Origin: Winogradskyella immobilis
GTDB taxonomy: Bacteria; Bacteroidota; Bacteroidia; Flavobacteriales; Flavobacteriaceae
Length of the DNA: 64,000 nucleotides
Assembly (NCBI RefSeq): GCF_021887715.1
Contig: NZ_JAIQXX010000014.1
Span: 1-64,000, forward strand
Direction of reading: 5' to 3'
The notes under the pieces were generated by a model. That model saw only the letters and a program-made list of their open reading frames with translations, was not told the origin of the DNA and made no database searches. A program made the position numbers and the translations under genes. Position 1 is the first letter of the stretch. Each line of letters starts with the position of its first letter. This document shows positions 35,639 to 44,977 of this stretch, in pieces.

Positions 35639-37051
35639 CTATTCTTTTTTTAACCAATTACTAGTAAACTCACAATCTCTATATTCTCCATTTATTTTAA
35701 TAAATGTCGATTCTATAGTCTCCTTTTGCCATTTTCCTATAGCATCAAAATGTTTGTTTTGCAATGCTAAACGCTTAATTTTTAAATAATCTCTAGCAAA
35801 ATCTGCTTCATGTTCGTCTATACGATCTGTAACTGTTACTAATTTAAAGAAAATAGGATTTTCACGATCTTGATCTTGAATTACATCGCTAATCTCATTA
35901 TCTTTTAAATCTTGAATTTGTGTATATATATCTGTATCCATCTTTGTTAACTCAAAATTAAAATCTTGAGTTACAGGATTTATTAATTTCCCTCCTTCAA
36001 ACTTTGTTTCTTTTCTATCACTAAATTCTCTAGCTGCGTCAGCAAAACTTATAGAGCCATCAGTAATTTTAGCTCTTACTTCATCAATCTCTTTCTTAGC
36101 TTTTTCAATAGCGTCTTGGGTGATTTCAGGGCGTAATAAAATATGTCTCACATCATACTCTTGTCCTCTAATTTTTTCTAGAAAAACAATATGATATCCA
36201 AAAGGAGACTCAAAAGGCTCTGATATTTCTCCTTCTCTAAGAGAAAACGCAACATCCCTAAATTCTTTAACCATTCTTGGTCTTTTTCTATTCATGGTAG
36301 GTAACTTTCCTCCATCAACTTTAGAACCATCTTGCGAATAAAACAAAGCTTTTGTTGTAAAACTGGCACCATTTTCTTCAATATCTCTTTTGTATTCTTT
36401 GAGTTTATTTATTACTTCTTGCTTAGAAGCCTCTGTAACCTCAGGAATAACTACAATCTCAGCAACATTAAGTTCTACACCAAATGTAGGTAATCCTTCT
36501 TTTTTAAGATTATTATAGAATTGACGTACTTCTTCTGGTGTAATCTCTATATCTGCAAGAATTTTTTCTTGCATTTGATTTGCTAAAGAAGTACTCTTAT
36601 TAATCTCATAAATCTCTTCTCTAAGTTCATCTTCTGAGTTCTTTTTATAGTACTTAAGTAAGTCTGCCATTGAACCATTGAAATTAGGCAATATGCCTTC
36701 TATTTGCTGATCTATTTGAGATCGTATCTGTAATTCGTTAACCGTAATACTATCTTGCACCGCTTGATGTGCATAGAGCTTGTCTTCTAAAATTTTACCA
36801 AAAAGTTGGCATCTCGTTGTCTCTCCTAGATCACCTCCTTGGGCCTTAATTTGTGCTATACTTCGGTCTAAATCAGATTCTAAAATGATATTACCTCCTA
36901 CAACAGCAGCCACACCATCGGCTTTTACTCTATTACTATCAGATTTAGGTTTATTTAAACTTGCAATTTTTTTCTCTTCTTTTATAATTTCTTGCCCTAA
37001 ACTGAAATTAAAAAAAAGTGCAAAAACTAGTAGCGCCACTTCTTTAATCAT
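35639..37051 (-). CDS. SurA-like periplasmic peptidyl-prolyl isomerase
   Basis: 470 residues from the ATG at 37051, which overlaps the previous stop by eight bases and gives the signal peptide MIKEVALLVFALFFNFSLG. An upstream in-frame ATG (37096) lies inside the preceding gene and would spoil the signal. An N-terminal SurA-type domain is followed by two parvulin (rotamase) domains, the second starting YDVRHILLRPE. Known SurA binds unfolded outer-membrane proteins and delivers them to the BAM complex. Together with its two neighbours it forms a cassette of three related chaperones. Confidence 0.92.
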   Translation of the reverse strand: MIKEVALLVFALFFNFSLGQEIIKEEKKIASLNKPKSDSNRVKADGVAAVVGGNIILESDLDRSIAQIKAQGGDLGETTRCQLFGKILEDKLYAHQAVQDSITVNELQIRSQIDQQIEGILPNFNGSMADLLKYYKKNSEDELREEIYEINKSTSLANQMQEKILADIEITPEEVRQFYNNLKKEGLPTFGVELNVAEIVVIPEVTEASKQEVINKLKEYKRDIEENGASFTTKALFYSQDGSKVDGGKLPTMNRKRPRMVKEFRDVAFSLREGEISEPFESPFGYHIVFLEKIRGQEYDVRHILLRPEITQDAIEKAKKEIDEVRAKITDGSISFADAAREFSDRKETKFEGGKLINPVTQDFNFELTKMDTDIYTQIQDLKDNEISDVIQDQDRENPIFFKLVTVTDRIDEHEADFARDYLKIKRLALQNKHFDAIGKWQKETIESTFIKINGEYRDCEFTSNWLKKE

Positions 37052-37895
37052 AAATTTCGAATTGTTTGTTTTTAATAGCATCTTTGGTAATATCATTTTC
37101 TAATTCCTTAATTAACTCTAGTTTACGTTTATTAATCACAATTTGATTAATGGATGGTTTAACATAATCTAGCGGTGCATAATCATTTTGCGAAAGCACC
37201 TCATTAATTTGAATCAAATATAGGTTTAATGAATCTTTGAGCCTTATAAAATTAGATTTTTTTAACAGTTCTTGTTTATTTTTTTGAGTTATTACAGGAA
37301 CTTTGACAATCACCTGATTAGCTTTGATCCAGGTTGAATCATTTAGTGAATAGGTTTTAAACTGAACCGAAATAGAATCTAAAAACATCTTGTCCTTATA
37401 TTCAAAGCTTTTAAACCTATCTTCTATCTCTTCTATATTTACCGCATTCTGCGGAATATTAACGTACCTGAATTTTATTAAATCATCATTTAGTTTAAAT
37501 GATTCTTTATTCTTTTCATAAAATAATTTAGCTTCACTATCTCCTACTAAAGTGTCTATTGTTTTAGTAACCAAAGCTTCTAAATAGGCGTTAGTATATA
37601 AATCATTTTTATACTGACTCACCAAATCTTCAAAATTATTTTGTTGACTAACCGGAAGGTTAACTTGTGCTTTATCCATTAATAATAGCGCACTAGCCCA
37701 TCTGTTAATATAACTATTAGCAATTATAGCACTATCCGTTTTAGATGCATTTTCTGGAATAACTCCATTTAAATCAGAAGTATATAAATAATTGTCACCA
37801 ACACGGGCTATAGCATTTTCTTTAGCTTCATTTTTATAAAAATTGCACGAAGTAAAAACAGTAAGTATTAAAATAATGATTACTAAATTTTTCAA
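37044..37895 (-). CDS. Lipoprotein related to the SurA/PpiC chaperones, probable TTG start
   Basis: I choose the TTG at 37895, one base after the previous stop, because it gives an ideal lipoprotein signal (KNLVIIILILTVFTSC). The alternatives are ATGs at 37946 and 37934, which overlap the upstream gene and add charged residues before the signal. The mature protein of about 265 residues is helical and resembles the N-terminal chaperone part of SurA (ENAIARVGDNYLYTSDLNG); I see no complete parvulin domain. Likely a membrane-anchored chaperone acting with its two neighbours. Confidence 0.78.
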   Translation of the reverse strand: MKNLVIIILILTVFTSCNFYKNEAKENAIARVGDNYLYTSDLNGVIPENASKTDSAIIANSYINRWASALLLMDKAQVNLPVSQQNNFEDLVSQYKNDLYTNAYLEALVTKTIDTLVGDSEAKLFYEKNKESFKLNDDLIKFRYVNIPQNAVNIEEIEDRFKSFEYKDKMFLDSISVQFKTYSLNDSTWIKANQVIVKVPVITQKNKQELLKKSNFIRLKDSLNLYLIQINEVLSQNDYAPLDYVKPSINQIVINKRKLELIKELENDITKDAIKNKQFEIYD

Positions 37896-37896
37896 T

Positions 37897-39840
37897 TTAA
37901 TTGTTGATTTTAGATTTAAGTTTAAACAATACATCTTTATTGACATTAACTTTAAATCGTTTTTTTAATCCATCAATCCATTGATTTTCAATATGGTTTT
38001 GATAATCGTTAATAACCGTTCCTTTAGTCTCTTCTAAAGTTTTAGGCTTAGATTTTAAAACTTTATTAATTTGTAATACATGAAATCCTTCGTTATGTAC
38101 ATACACATTAGAAACACCTTCTTCTAAAACCAATGTCTGTGGCAGTTTATCATTAGAAGTTTCGAAGATTCCTTTCGTGAAAATGACTTTTTGGGATTTA
38201 TCAGAGTTTAAAATCTTCTCAATTTCGGTATTTTTTTTACCTACTTTTAAATAATTTTGAACTTTAACAGCTGTTTCATTATCACTTGTTGATGCCATTA
38301 TCATATCAATACGGTCTTTCCATATATAGTTAGATGTGTGTTCTGCATAATACGATTTAAGTCCTACAGTATCTTTGGCCGCCTTGTTCCAAATTTCTTT
38401 TTCCATTAAATCAAAAAGTAGTAATCCATCTCTATATTCTTGAAGGACTTCTGCAAATGCTTCATCTTCATCTTCTAAATTATCTTCTCTATATTTTAAT
38501 ATGCTATTTTCTATAAATAAATTTAATTCTTTACTCACTAAGTCTTTTATAGCAACCTTTTTTCGCATATAAGTTCGTTGTTTAGATTTTAAGTGTTGTA
38601 TAAAATCGCCATAAGTATATATAGAATCGTTTACAGAAAGGACTAAAGTATTTGCATCAAAATCTTCTGGTAATTGAAGTTGTCCTGCAAAATAACTCGG
38701 TTTAATCGTGTTAATAAAATAGTCTTCTGTAGTGTCATTTTTGTTAATAGTATAACGCTGTGATAATTCTTTTACCATTGCGCTATTAATTAATTTAGAA
38801 CGTGAGTCTCTTTTAACTTGCGCTTGTATGTTTCTTTTAGCTTCTTCGTAATTAGGTATAGGCTCTATTTTAATTAGTTTAATAATATGCCAACCGTAAT
38901 CTGTTAGTATAGGCCCAATTAAATCTCCAGGTTTTTTAATACCAAATACTGCATCTTCAAAAGCAATTGAGCTTAGCTGACCACTTTTAAAAGGTCTTAA
39001 TTCTCCTCCATTTCTAGATGAGCTTTTATCATCCGAAAATTGCTTTGCTAATGCTTCAAAAGATTCTCCTTGTTGTAATTTCTTATAAACCGCGTTGATT
39101 CTAGTTTCAGGATCTACAAGTGAATCTTTTTGATTTAAACTAATCATTATATGTGCTGCAGTAGCCGTACCGCGAGAAGGTCTTTTTTCATCTACTCTTA
39201 CAACATGATACCCGAAATCTGTTTTAAAAGGCATAGATACTGTACCTGGCTTGGTTTTATATGCAACAGACTCAAAATCATAAACCATTTTAAAGGCAGA
39301 GAAATACCCTAAATCTTCGACTAAAACTGAAGATCCATTATGGATTTTATTCTTCGTTGCTTCAAAACCTTCTTTGAGTAATAAATCTCTATGCTTTAAT
39401 AGTTCATTATAAGCTGTTAATGTATCTTGCTGCTCTGGATTTTTTAATATTAGTACATGAGATGCTTTAATATCGTATTGCAATCTATCATAGGCCTCTT
39501 TTACTAATTGATCCGTAACTTTATTTTCTGATATATAATTTTTTACCAATTGTTTTCTATAACTGGTGAATTCTTTTTTATAATTGGCATCATTGTCTAG
39601 ACCCAAACGTTGCGCTTCTTTTAACTTTAGCCTATAATTTATAAATAACTCTAAATACGTATTAATATCTTTCTGTGAGTCGTCTTTAACTAGGTCTAAG
39701 TTCTTGTTATATAATCTTAAAAACTCGCCTACATTAATCGCTTCTCCTTCAATAGTCAATAAGGTTTCGTTATCATTCTGAGATGATACTACGAACGATA
39801 AAAACGCACAGAGAACAATACATATGTTTCTAATATTCAT
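37897..39840 (-). CDS. Periplasmic parvulin-type peptidyl-prolyl isomerase
   Basis: 647 residues with signal peptide MNIRNICIVLCAFLSFVVSSQ. After an N-terminal SurA-like helical region come two rotamase domains: about 112-218 (IKASHVLILK to FGYHVVRVDEKR) and 225-330 (AAHIMISLNQ to YGWHIIKLIKIEP). A long C-terminal region (residues 335-647) contains weak repeats of the same type (VLVLEEGVSNVYV, EGFHVLQINKVLK). It is first in the run of three folding factors and probably helps outer-membrane and secreted proteins, including T9SS cargo. Confidence 0.93.
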   Translation of the reverse strand: MNIRNICIVLCAFLSFVVSSQNDNETLLTIEGEAINVGEFLRLYNKNLDLVKDDSQKDINTYLELFINYRLKLKEAQRLGLDNDANYKKEFTSYRKQLVKNYISENKVTDQLVKEAYDRLQYDIKASHVLILKNPEQQDTLTAYNELLKHRDLLLKEGFEATKNKIHNGSSVLVEDLGYFSAFKMVYDFESVAYKTKPGTVSMPFKTDFGYHVVRVDEKRPSRGTATAAHIMISLNQKDSLVDPETRINAVYKKLQQGESFEALAKQFSDDKSSSRNGGELRPFKSGQLSSIAFEDAVFGIKKPGDLIGPILTDYGWHIIKLIKIEPIPNYEEAKRNIQAQVKRDSRSKLINSAMVKELSQRYTINKNDTTEDYFINTIKPSYFAGQLQLPEDFDANTLVLSVNDSIYTYGDFIQHLKSKQRTYMRKKVAIKDLVSKELNLFIENSILKYREDNLEDEDEAFAEVLQEYRDGLLLFDLMEKEIWNKAAKDTVGLKSYYAEHTSNYIWKDRIDMIMASTSDNETAVKVQNYLKVGKKNTEIEKILNSDKSQKVIFTKGIFETSNDKLPQTLVLEEGVSNVYVHNEGFHVLQINKVLKSKPKTLEETKGTVINDYQNHIENQWIDGLKKRFKVNVNKDVLFKLKSKINN

Positions 39841-40037
39841 AATAATAATTCAGTTATGTTATATTGAAAATATATCGGTAATTCTTATATCTTATTAGAA
39901 TAAACACCGACATAAGTTATAGCTTCAAAAATAACATAAATACCTAAAAAAACTAGTTTTATAACCATAATGATAACCACTATTTTCAATTTATATTTTA
40001 ATACTTTTTAATTTTGAAACAATTATCTTTATAAACT

Positions 40038-40493
40038 ATGAAATACACTCATAATATTATTATTGAAAAACCAATAATAGAAGTTATTGAAAAATTAGAT
40101 GCTACAGATAATCTTAAACATTGGCAAGAAGGATTAATTAGTGTTGAACATATGTCTGGAACGCTTAGGGAACTTGGAGGAAAAATGAAACTTATTTATC
40201 GTTTTGGAAAAAGAAATATGGAACTTACAGAAACCATTACAAAACGAAACTTTCCTAATGAGTTTCATGTTAATTATACCACTAAAGGAGTTAGAAATAT
40301 ACAGCACAACTATTTTGAAACGACCCCAGAAGGTTTTACCAAATGGACATCACATATCGAGTTTAGTTCAACAAACTTAAAAATGTCGTTAATGCTTTTA
40401 TTAATGCCTAGATCGTTTAAAAAGCAATCTCTAAAATATATGACAGACTTTAAAAACTTTGTAGAACACGGAATTTCAGTTGCAAATGCGTAG
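40038..40493 (+). CDS. SRPBCC-family protein
   Basis: 151 residues with the START-like fold: N-terminal strand KYTHNIIIEKPIIEVIEKL, middle strands ending in GKMKLIYRFGKRNMELTETI, and the C-terminal helix KQSLKYMTDFKNFVEHG. Such domains bind hydrophobic ligands; no catalytic residues can be named. Its stop codon overlaps the start of the next small gene by eight bases (ATGCGTAG), so the two are translationally coupled and probably act together. Confidence 0.82.
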   Translation: MKYTHNIIIEKPIIEVIEKLDATDNLKHWQEGLISVEHMSGTLRELGGKMKLIYRFGKRNMELTETITKRNFPNEFHVNYTTKGVRNIQHNYFETTPEGFTKWTSHIEFSSTNLKMSLMLLLMPRSFKKQSLKYMTDFKNFVEHGISVANA

Positions 40494-40722
40494 GTTAAAA
40501 TTGATTTGGGATTTTAGAGGTCCTACGGCAAAAAAAGTGGCAGAACATCATTTAATTCATCTAAAAGAATACATAAAAGCAGAGCAATTAGATATAACAG
40601 TTACAGGTGTTGAAACCCTAAGTGATATGCATAGTTTGGCATTTTTAGTTGTAGATGAATCTGAGATGAAACCCATACGAGATGCATTAAAACCACATCG
40701 CGGTCAAGTATATCAAAGTTAA
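40486..40722 (+). CDS. Conserved-looking small protein of unknown function
   Basis: 78 residues from the ATG at 40486 (a TTG two codons earlier is less likely). It has a ferredoxin-like pattern: RRLKLIWDFRGPTAKKVAEHHLIHLKEYI, then VTGVETLSDMHSLAFLVVDESEM, then PIRDALKPHRGQVYQS. No known domain is recognised. The tight overlap with the SRPBCC gene argues that it is a real gene. It converges with crtY, sharing the last four bases. Confidence 0.75.
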   Translation: MRRLKLIWDFRGPTAKKVAEHHLIHLKEYIKAEQLDITVTGVETLSDMHSLAFLVVDESEMKPIRDALKPHRGQVYQS

Positions 40723-41858
40723 AATAGGCGCTTAAAAAAAGCACTAATAAAATGCTTTGGAGGTACAGCCAATATAATTTTTAAATCTTGTAACAAAGAA
40801 GATTCTTCATCTAGAAATTTGAAAATGGTTTTTACATTGGTTTTTTTAAATAAGCTCGAAAACAGTTTTGCTCCACTTTTATTATGATTCGCTAAAACAT
40901 CTAAGAAAATAAGATCATAGAACCAGAACTTTGTTTTCTTAGTGAATTTTGACAAATCGGACGATTGTTTTAAATACGAAATAACTTCTTTTGTTTTCTT
41001 AGAAGTATTATTAAAGGTATAACCTGTACTTGCTTTGGTCCAACCGCCAGCAGTGCCAATATTTAAAATATGGGTTGAATTGTATTGCTTAAACTTATAA
41101 GCTGTCATTGGTATAGTGCCGTATTCTTTTTCTGATATGTTATAATCTTCTACTCCTTCTTTTTGCAAATATTCTTTAATTACATCTTCATACTCAGATT
41201 TTTCTAAAAGATCTTTAGAAAATAAAGTATATTCAAACAAGGCATAATCTTTAGCAAATGGCAACACATACATAAAGCGTGTATTCTGTTTTTGTTCTAC
41301 GCTAAAATCCATAAATGTAGCTTTTGTGTCATCAAAAACATTTGACTTTGTTTTTACAAACCAACCTAAAAAATGTTGTTGTAATACTGGATATTTTTGC
41401 TGTGTTAAATAGCTGTTATTTAAAACAAGACTATTAAACAATTTGTATGCAGAGTAATTTCCATTTACTCCAGAAACTAAGACACCTTTATCTAAAGGCT
41501 TAAAAGATTTGATTTCATCATTAATAAATGAAAAGTTATCTTTTGCATTGATTATCTTCCATAATGTTTTATAAAAAACACCACTTTGCAATGTTTTATA
41601 GCTGTAAGATTCTAATGTAATGGTTTTAGAAAACCAAGGACTTCCAAAATAGATTTTAGACCAACTTTTACTAATAAGGTTATCCCATTCTCCTTTACCT
41701 TCTTCCCAATAGGACCAAGTTCTGTCATTACCTTTATCTTTTAATTGATCTATAATAAGAATCTGTTTATCATCAAAAAAAGAATCTTTAGCCATACGAT
41801 AGGCTAATAATAATCCTGATGCTCCAGCCCCAGTTATAATGTAATCGTAATCTTTCAT
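40719..41858 (-). CDS. crtY: Lycopene beta-cyclase
   Basis: 379 residues. N-terminal FAD/NAD-binding fold YIITGAGASGLLLAYRM with the acidic DRTWSYWEEG motif, both CrtY hallmarks. The later MDFSVEQKQNTRFMYVLPF and GWTKASTGYTF segments match the CrtY-type cyclase, which closes both ends of lycopene to make beta-carotene. Probably peripheral to the inner membrane. It stands apart from the crtI-crtB-crtZ operon, which lacks a cyclase, and so completes the zeaxanthin pathway. The N-terminus at ATG 41858 is well placed. Confidence 0.94.
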   Translation of the reverse strand: MKDYDYIITGAGASGLLLAYRMAKDSFFDDKQILIIDQLKDKGNDRTWSYWEEGKGEWDNLISKSWSKIYFGSPWFSKTITLESYSYKTLQSGVFYKTLWKIINAKDNFSFINDEIKSFKPLDKGVLVSGVNGNYSAYKLFNSLVLNNSYLTQQKYPVLQQHFLGWFVKTKSNVFDDTKATFMDFSVEQKQNTRFMYVLPFAKDYALFEYTLFSKDLLEKSEYEDVIKEYLQKEGVEDYNISEKEYGTIPMTAYKFKQYNSTHILNIGTAGGWTKASTGYTFNNTSKKTKEVISYLKQSSDLSKFTKKTKFWFYDLIFLDVLANHNKSGAKLFSSLFKKTNVKTIFKFLDEESSLLQDLKIILAVPPKHFISAFFKRLF

Positions 41859-41893
41859 CTGATAATACTTATTGTTTCTTAATTGTCAGATGT

Positions 41894-41944
41894 AACATTC
41901 AAATTACCATCTCGCTGTGTGATCAAAATTTAATAATGAATGTT
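41894..41944. promoter_or_regulatory. Dyad in the crtY upstream region
   Basis: AACATTCA (41894-41901) and TGAATGTT (41937-41944) are perfect eight-base inverted repeats 35 bases apart, between crtY and the divergent PLP-enzyme gene. It could bind a dimeric regulator of crtY. It is not the same as TGTTTAAACA before the MerR gene, so a shared operator is not shown. Confidence 0.3.
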
Positions 41945-42048
41945 TCATTTAAGAAGTAAAGATACAATGTCTTAGTTTAAAAATATAGTCATGGTTTTAT
42001 TAGATTCAATTTTATTCAATACATTTAAGCTTCGTATAAAACTTAATT

Positions 42049-43326
42049 ATGAATTTATCTAATCGTCGTTCATTTATAAAAACTATAGCTACAGGCACTG
42101 CAGCTTCTATATTATTTCCACATTTAACTGCTCAAGGTTCTACAGGCACTCTTGAAGCATTTGATCTTAAAAAAACAAAAGATGATTCTGAAACGTTTTG
42201 GGAAAATATAAAATCTCAATTTCATTTTGCTCCTGGATTGCGTTACTTTAATAATGCCTCTTTAGGATCTTCTCCAAAACCAATAAAAGAGGCTACGGAT
42301 GCTTTTACTGCAACCTTAAATGGATTTCCTTCTAAATATATGTGGGGAGGTTGGAGTAATGAAAAAGAAAGGGTACGTGAAAAAGTAGCAGGTTTATTCT
42401 CTGTCTCTGAAGAAGAAATTGCAATTACACATAATACTACTGAAGGGTTTAACCTCATAGCTAAAAGTTTTGACCTAAAGGCCGGAGACGAGATTATACT
42501 TGCTAATCACGAGCACGCTAGTGGCACTATTCCTTGGAAAGCTTGGCAAGAAACAAAAGGGGTAAAATTAGTGCGCCCTGTTTTACCTGTTACGCCTAAA
42601 ACAGTAAAGGAAATTGTTGCTGTATATGAAAAAGCAATTACACCGAAAACAAAAATTATTTCTATGTGCCATATTGTAAATACTAATGGCATGATATTAC
42701 CTGTAAAAGAAGTTAGTGAAATGGCACACAAAAAAGGCATTTTAGTTGCTGTAGATGGAGCCCAAAGTGCAGGTATGTTCTCTATTGATTTACACGATTT
42801 AGGTTGTGACTTTTTTACAGCTAGTGCGCATAAATGGTTGTTTGCACCCAAAGGCATAGGTGTCTTTTATGCCAAACAGAGTAGCCAACATCATTTAAAA
42901 CCTCTAATTGTTGCTCATGGCTATGAGAATGAAACTATTCGTAGGCTAGAAAACTACAATACTAGAAATCTACCTGAATATTTAGGCTTGGGAGCAGCTG
43001 TAGAATTTCATAATGCGATAGGAAAAGATAAAATTACCAAACGGTCTTATGAGCTAAAGCATTATTTTAGAGATCAATTAAAAGATAATCCTAAGTTTAA
43101 ATTAAAATCGCCTGAAGATGATCGTTTATCTTGCGCTATACAAACTGTAGAATTGGTTGGTAAAAATGTTGCTGATGTAAAAAATCAATTAACTAACGAT
43201 TACGGTATTGACACACGGCCAATGTCAACTTTTGGACTAAATGGAGTACGTATCTCTTTTGGCATGTACATTACCAAAAAAGATATTGATGATTTGGTGA
43301 AGGCATTGAAAAATATTGCTGGGTGA
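42049..43326 (+). CDS. Exported class V aminotransferase-fold PLP enzyme
   Basis: 425 residues. The first 30 form a twin-arginine signal (NRRSFIKTIATGTAASILF), so a folded, cofactor-loaded protein is exported. The PLP lysine is in TASAHKWLFAPKGIG, and the cofactor aspartate in VDGAQSAGM. Best family resemblance is to isopenicillin-N-epimerase-like and cysteine-desulfurase-like enzymes; the substrate is unknown. It is a single gene followed by a repeat cluster at the junction with guaB. Confidence 0.87.
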   Translation: MNLSNRRSFIKTIATGTAASILFPHLTAQGSTGTLEAFDLKKTKDDSETFWENIKSQFHFAPGLRYFNNASLGSSPKPIKEATDAFTATLNGFPSKYMWGGWSNEKERVREKVAGLFSVSEEEIAITHNTTEGFNLIAKSFDLKAGDEIILANHEHASGTIPWKAWQETKGVKLVRPVLPVTPKTVKEIVAVYEKAITPKTKIISMCHIVNTNGMILPVKEVSEMAHKKGILVAVDGAQSAGMFSIDLHDLGCDFFTASAHKWLFAPKGIGVFYAKQSSQHHLKPLIVAHGYENETIRRLENYNTRNLPEYLGLGAAVEFHNAIGKDKITKRSYELKHYFRDQLKDNPKFKLKSPEDDRLSCAIQTVELVGKNVADVKNQLTNDYGIDTRPMSTFGLNGVRISFGMYITKKDIDDLVKALKNIAG

Positions 43327-43337
43327 TTTAGACAAAC

Positions 43338-43478
43338 TTCGAGATGTTGAAATAAATTCAGGATAACAAATCAATTTTGCCAAAATACGTGTCTTGTGTC
43401 ATTCTGAACTTGTTTCAGAATCTAAATATAAGTTACCTATAAAAGATTCCTGCCTGCGCAGGAATTTGTTATCTCGAA
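43338..43478. repeat. REP-like palindrome cluster between the PLP-enzyme gene and guaB
   Basis: A 26-base element at 43342-43367 is the inverted copy (20 of 26 identical) of one at 43398-43423; the second itself folds as ATTCTGAA-CTTGT-TTCAGAAT. A third hairpin ATTCCTGC-CTGC-GCAGGAAT lies at 43446-43465. Outer arms TTCGAGAT (43338-43345) and ATCTCGAA (43471-43478) are perfect complements. The right arm includes most of the guaB stop codon and its last codons. Confidence 0.8.
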
Positions 43479-44938
43479 TAATTAGGCGCTTCCTTAGTAA
43501 TTGTTACATCATGAGGATGACTTTCATTAATACCACTTGCGGTAATCTTTACAAAACGACCATTTTCTTTCAATGTTTCAATATCTTTTGCTCCGCAATA
43601 ACCCATTCCTGCTCGCAAACCTCCTATAAACTGATGAATACTCTCGTATAAATCTCCTTTATATGGTACACGACCAACAATACCTTCTGGCACTAACTTT
43701 TTAATATCATCTTCAACATCCTGAAAATAACGATCTTTACTCCCTTGTTTCATCGCTTCCACAGAACCCATACCGCGATACGATTTAAACTTTCGTCCTT
43801 CGTAAATAATGGTTTCTCCTGGACTTTCTTTAGTTCCTGCTAAGAGTGACCCTAACATTACAGTATCAGCACCAGCAGCAATAGCTTTAGGTATATCACC
43901 TGTATAACGAATACCTCCATCTGCGATAACTGGTACTCCACTTCCTTTTATAGCTGCTGCAACTTCTAATACTGCAGAGAATTGAGGAAAACCAACACCA
44001 GCGACTACTCGTGTTGTACAAATTGAACCTGGTCCAATACCAACTTTTACAGCATCTGCTCCTGCTTCTACTAAATATTTAGCAGCTTCACCTGTAGCTA
44101 TATTGCCTACAATAACTTCTAAAGTCGGAAACTTTGCTTTAATTAATTTTAAAATTGAAACCACTCCTCTGGTATGGCCATGAGCTGTATCTATGACTAC
44201 TGCATCTACTTCTGCATTTACTAAAGCTTCTGCTCTATCTACAGCATCTCCCGTTACACCAATTGCAGCTGCTACTCGCAATCGTCCATAAGTATCTTTA
44301 TTAGCAATTGGCTTTTGAGTCACTTTAGTAATATCTCTAAATGTAATTAGCCCTACTAATTTATCTCCTTTAACAATAAGTAATTTTTCAATTTTATGCT
44401 CTTGAAGTATTTTTTCAGCATCTTTTAATGAAGTCCCTTCTGGTGCTGTTACTAAATTTTGACTCGTCATTACCTCAACAATAGGACGATTATTATCATG
44501 CTCAAAACGTAAATCTCTATTGGTAACAATTCCTTTTAAAGTGCCATTAGCATCAACAATAGGAATCCCTCCAATACTATGTTCTCGCATCGCATTATTC
44601 GCATCTGCTACAACCGCATCCATTTGTAGTGTTACCGGGTCTATTATCATACCGCTTTCTGCACGTTTTACTTTACGCACTTTAGCAGCTTGTTGCTCAA
44701 TCGTCATGTTTTTATGCAACACTCCAATACCACCTTCTCGAGCCATAGCAATAGCCATTTTGCTCTCCGTTACAGTATCCATAGCTGCAGAAATCACAGG
44801 TATGTTTATTGTAATATTTCTAGTAAATTTTGTTTGAATACTAACTTCTCTTGGAAGTACTTCAGAAAAAGCTGGGACTAATAAAACGTCATCGTAAGTA
44901 AGACCTTCTCCTAAAACTTTATTTTCGTGTGCTGTCAT
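43469..44938 (-). CDS. guaB: Inosine-5'-monophosphate dehydrogenase
   Basis: 489-residue cytosolic enzyme oxidising IMP to XMP, the first committed step to GMP. The TIM barrel is interrupted by two CBS domains (about residues 95-205: [13 protein letters not shown] and [13 protein letters not shown]). The catalytic cysteine is in [13 protein letters not shown], the flap is in [17 protein letters not shown]. The last codons (Ser-Arg-stop) lie inside a REP-like repeat arm. It converges with the PLP-enzyme gene and is followed, on its own strand, by that repeat cluster. Confidence 0.97.
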   Translation of the reverse strand: MTAHENKVLGEGLTYDDVLLVPAFSEVLPREVSIQTKFTRNITINIPVISAAMDTVTESKMAIAMAREGGIGVLHKNMTIEQQAAKVRKVKRAESGMIIDPVTLQMDAVVADANNAMREHSIGGIPIVDANGTLKGIVTNRDLRFEHDNNRPIVEVMTSQNLVTAPEGTSLKDAEKILQEHKIEKLLIVKGDKLVGLITFRDITKVTQKPIANKDTYGRLRVAAAIGVTGDAVDRAEALVNAEVDAVVIDTAHGHTRGVVSILKLIKAKFPTLEVIVGNIATGEAAKYLVEAGADAVKVGIGPGSICTTRVVAGVGFPQFSAVLEVAAAIKGSGVPVIADGGIRYTGDIPKAIAAGADTVMLGSLLAGTKESPGETIIYEGRKFKSYRGMGSVEAMKQGSKDRYFQDVEDDIKKLVPEGIVGRVPYKGDLYESIHQFIGGLRAGMGYCGAKDIETLKENGRFVKITASGINESHPHDVTITKEAPNYSR

Positions 44939-44977
44939 GGTGCAATTAAAATATAATTGCGTGCAAATTTAGGCTTT

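Noticed and set aside
43338..43478. Possible CRISPR array because of repeated palindromes
   Set aside because: Elements are few, in opposite orientations, of unequal length and without regular spacers; no cas gene nearby.
43394..43651. Plus-strand open frame of 85 codons after the PLP-enzyme gene
   Set aside because: Runs through the repeat cluster and the antisense of guaB; no initiation signal and no recognisable sequence.
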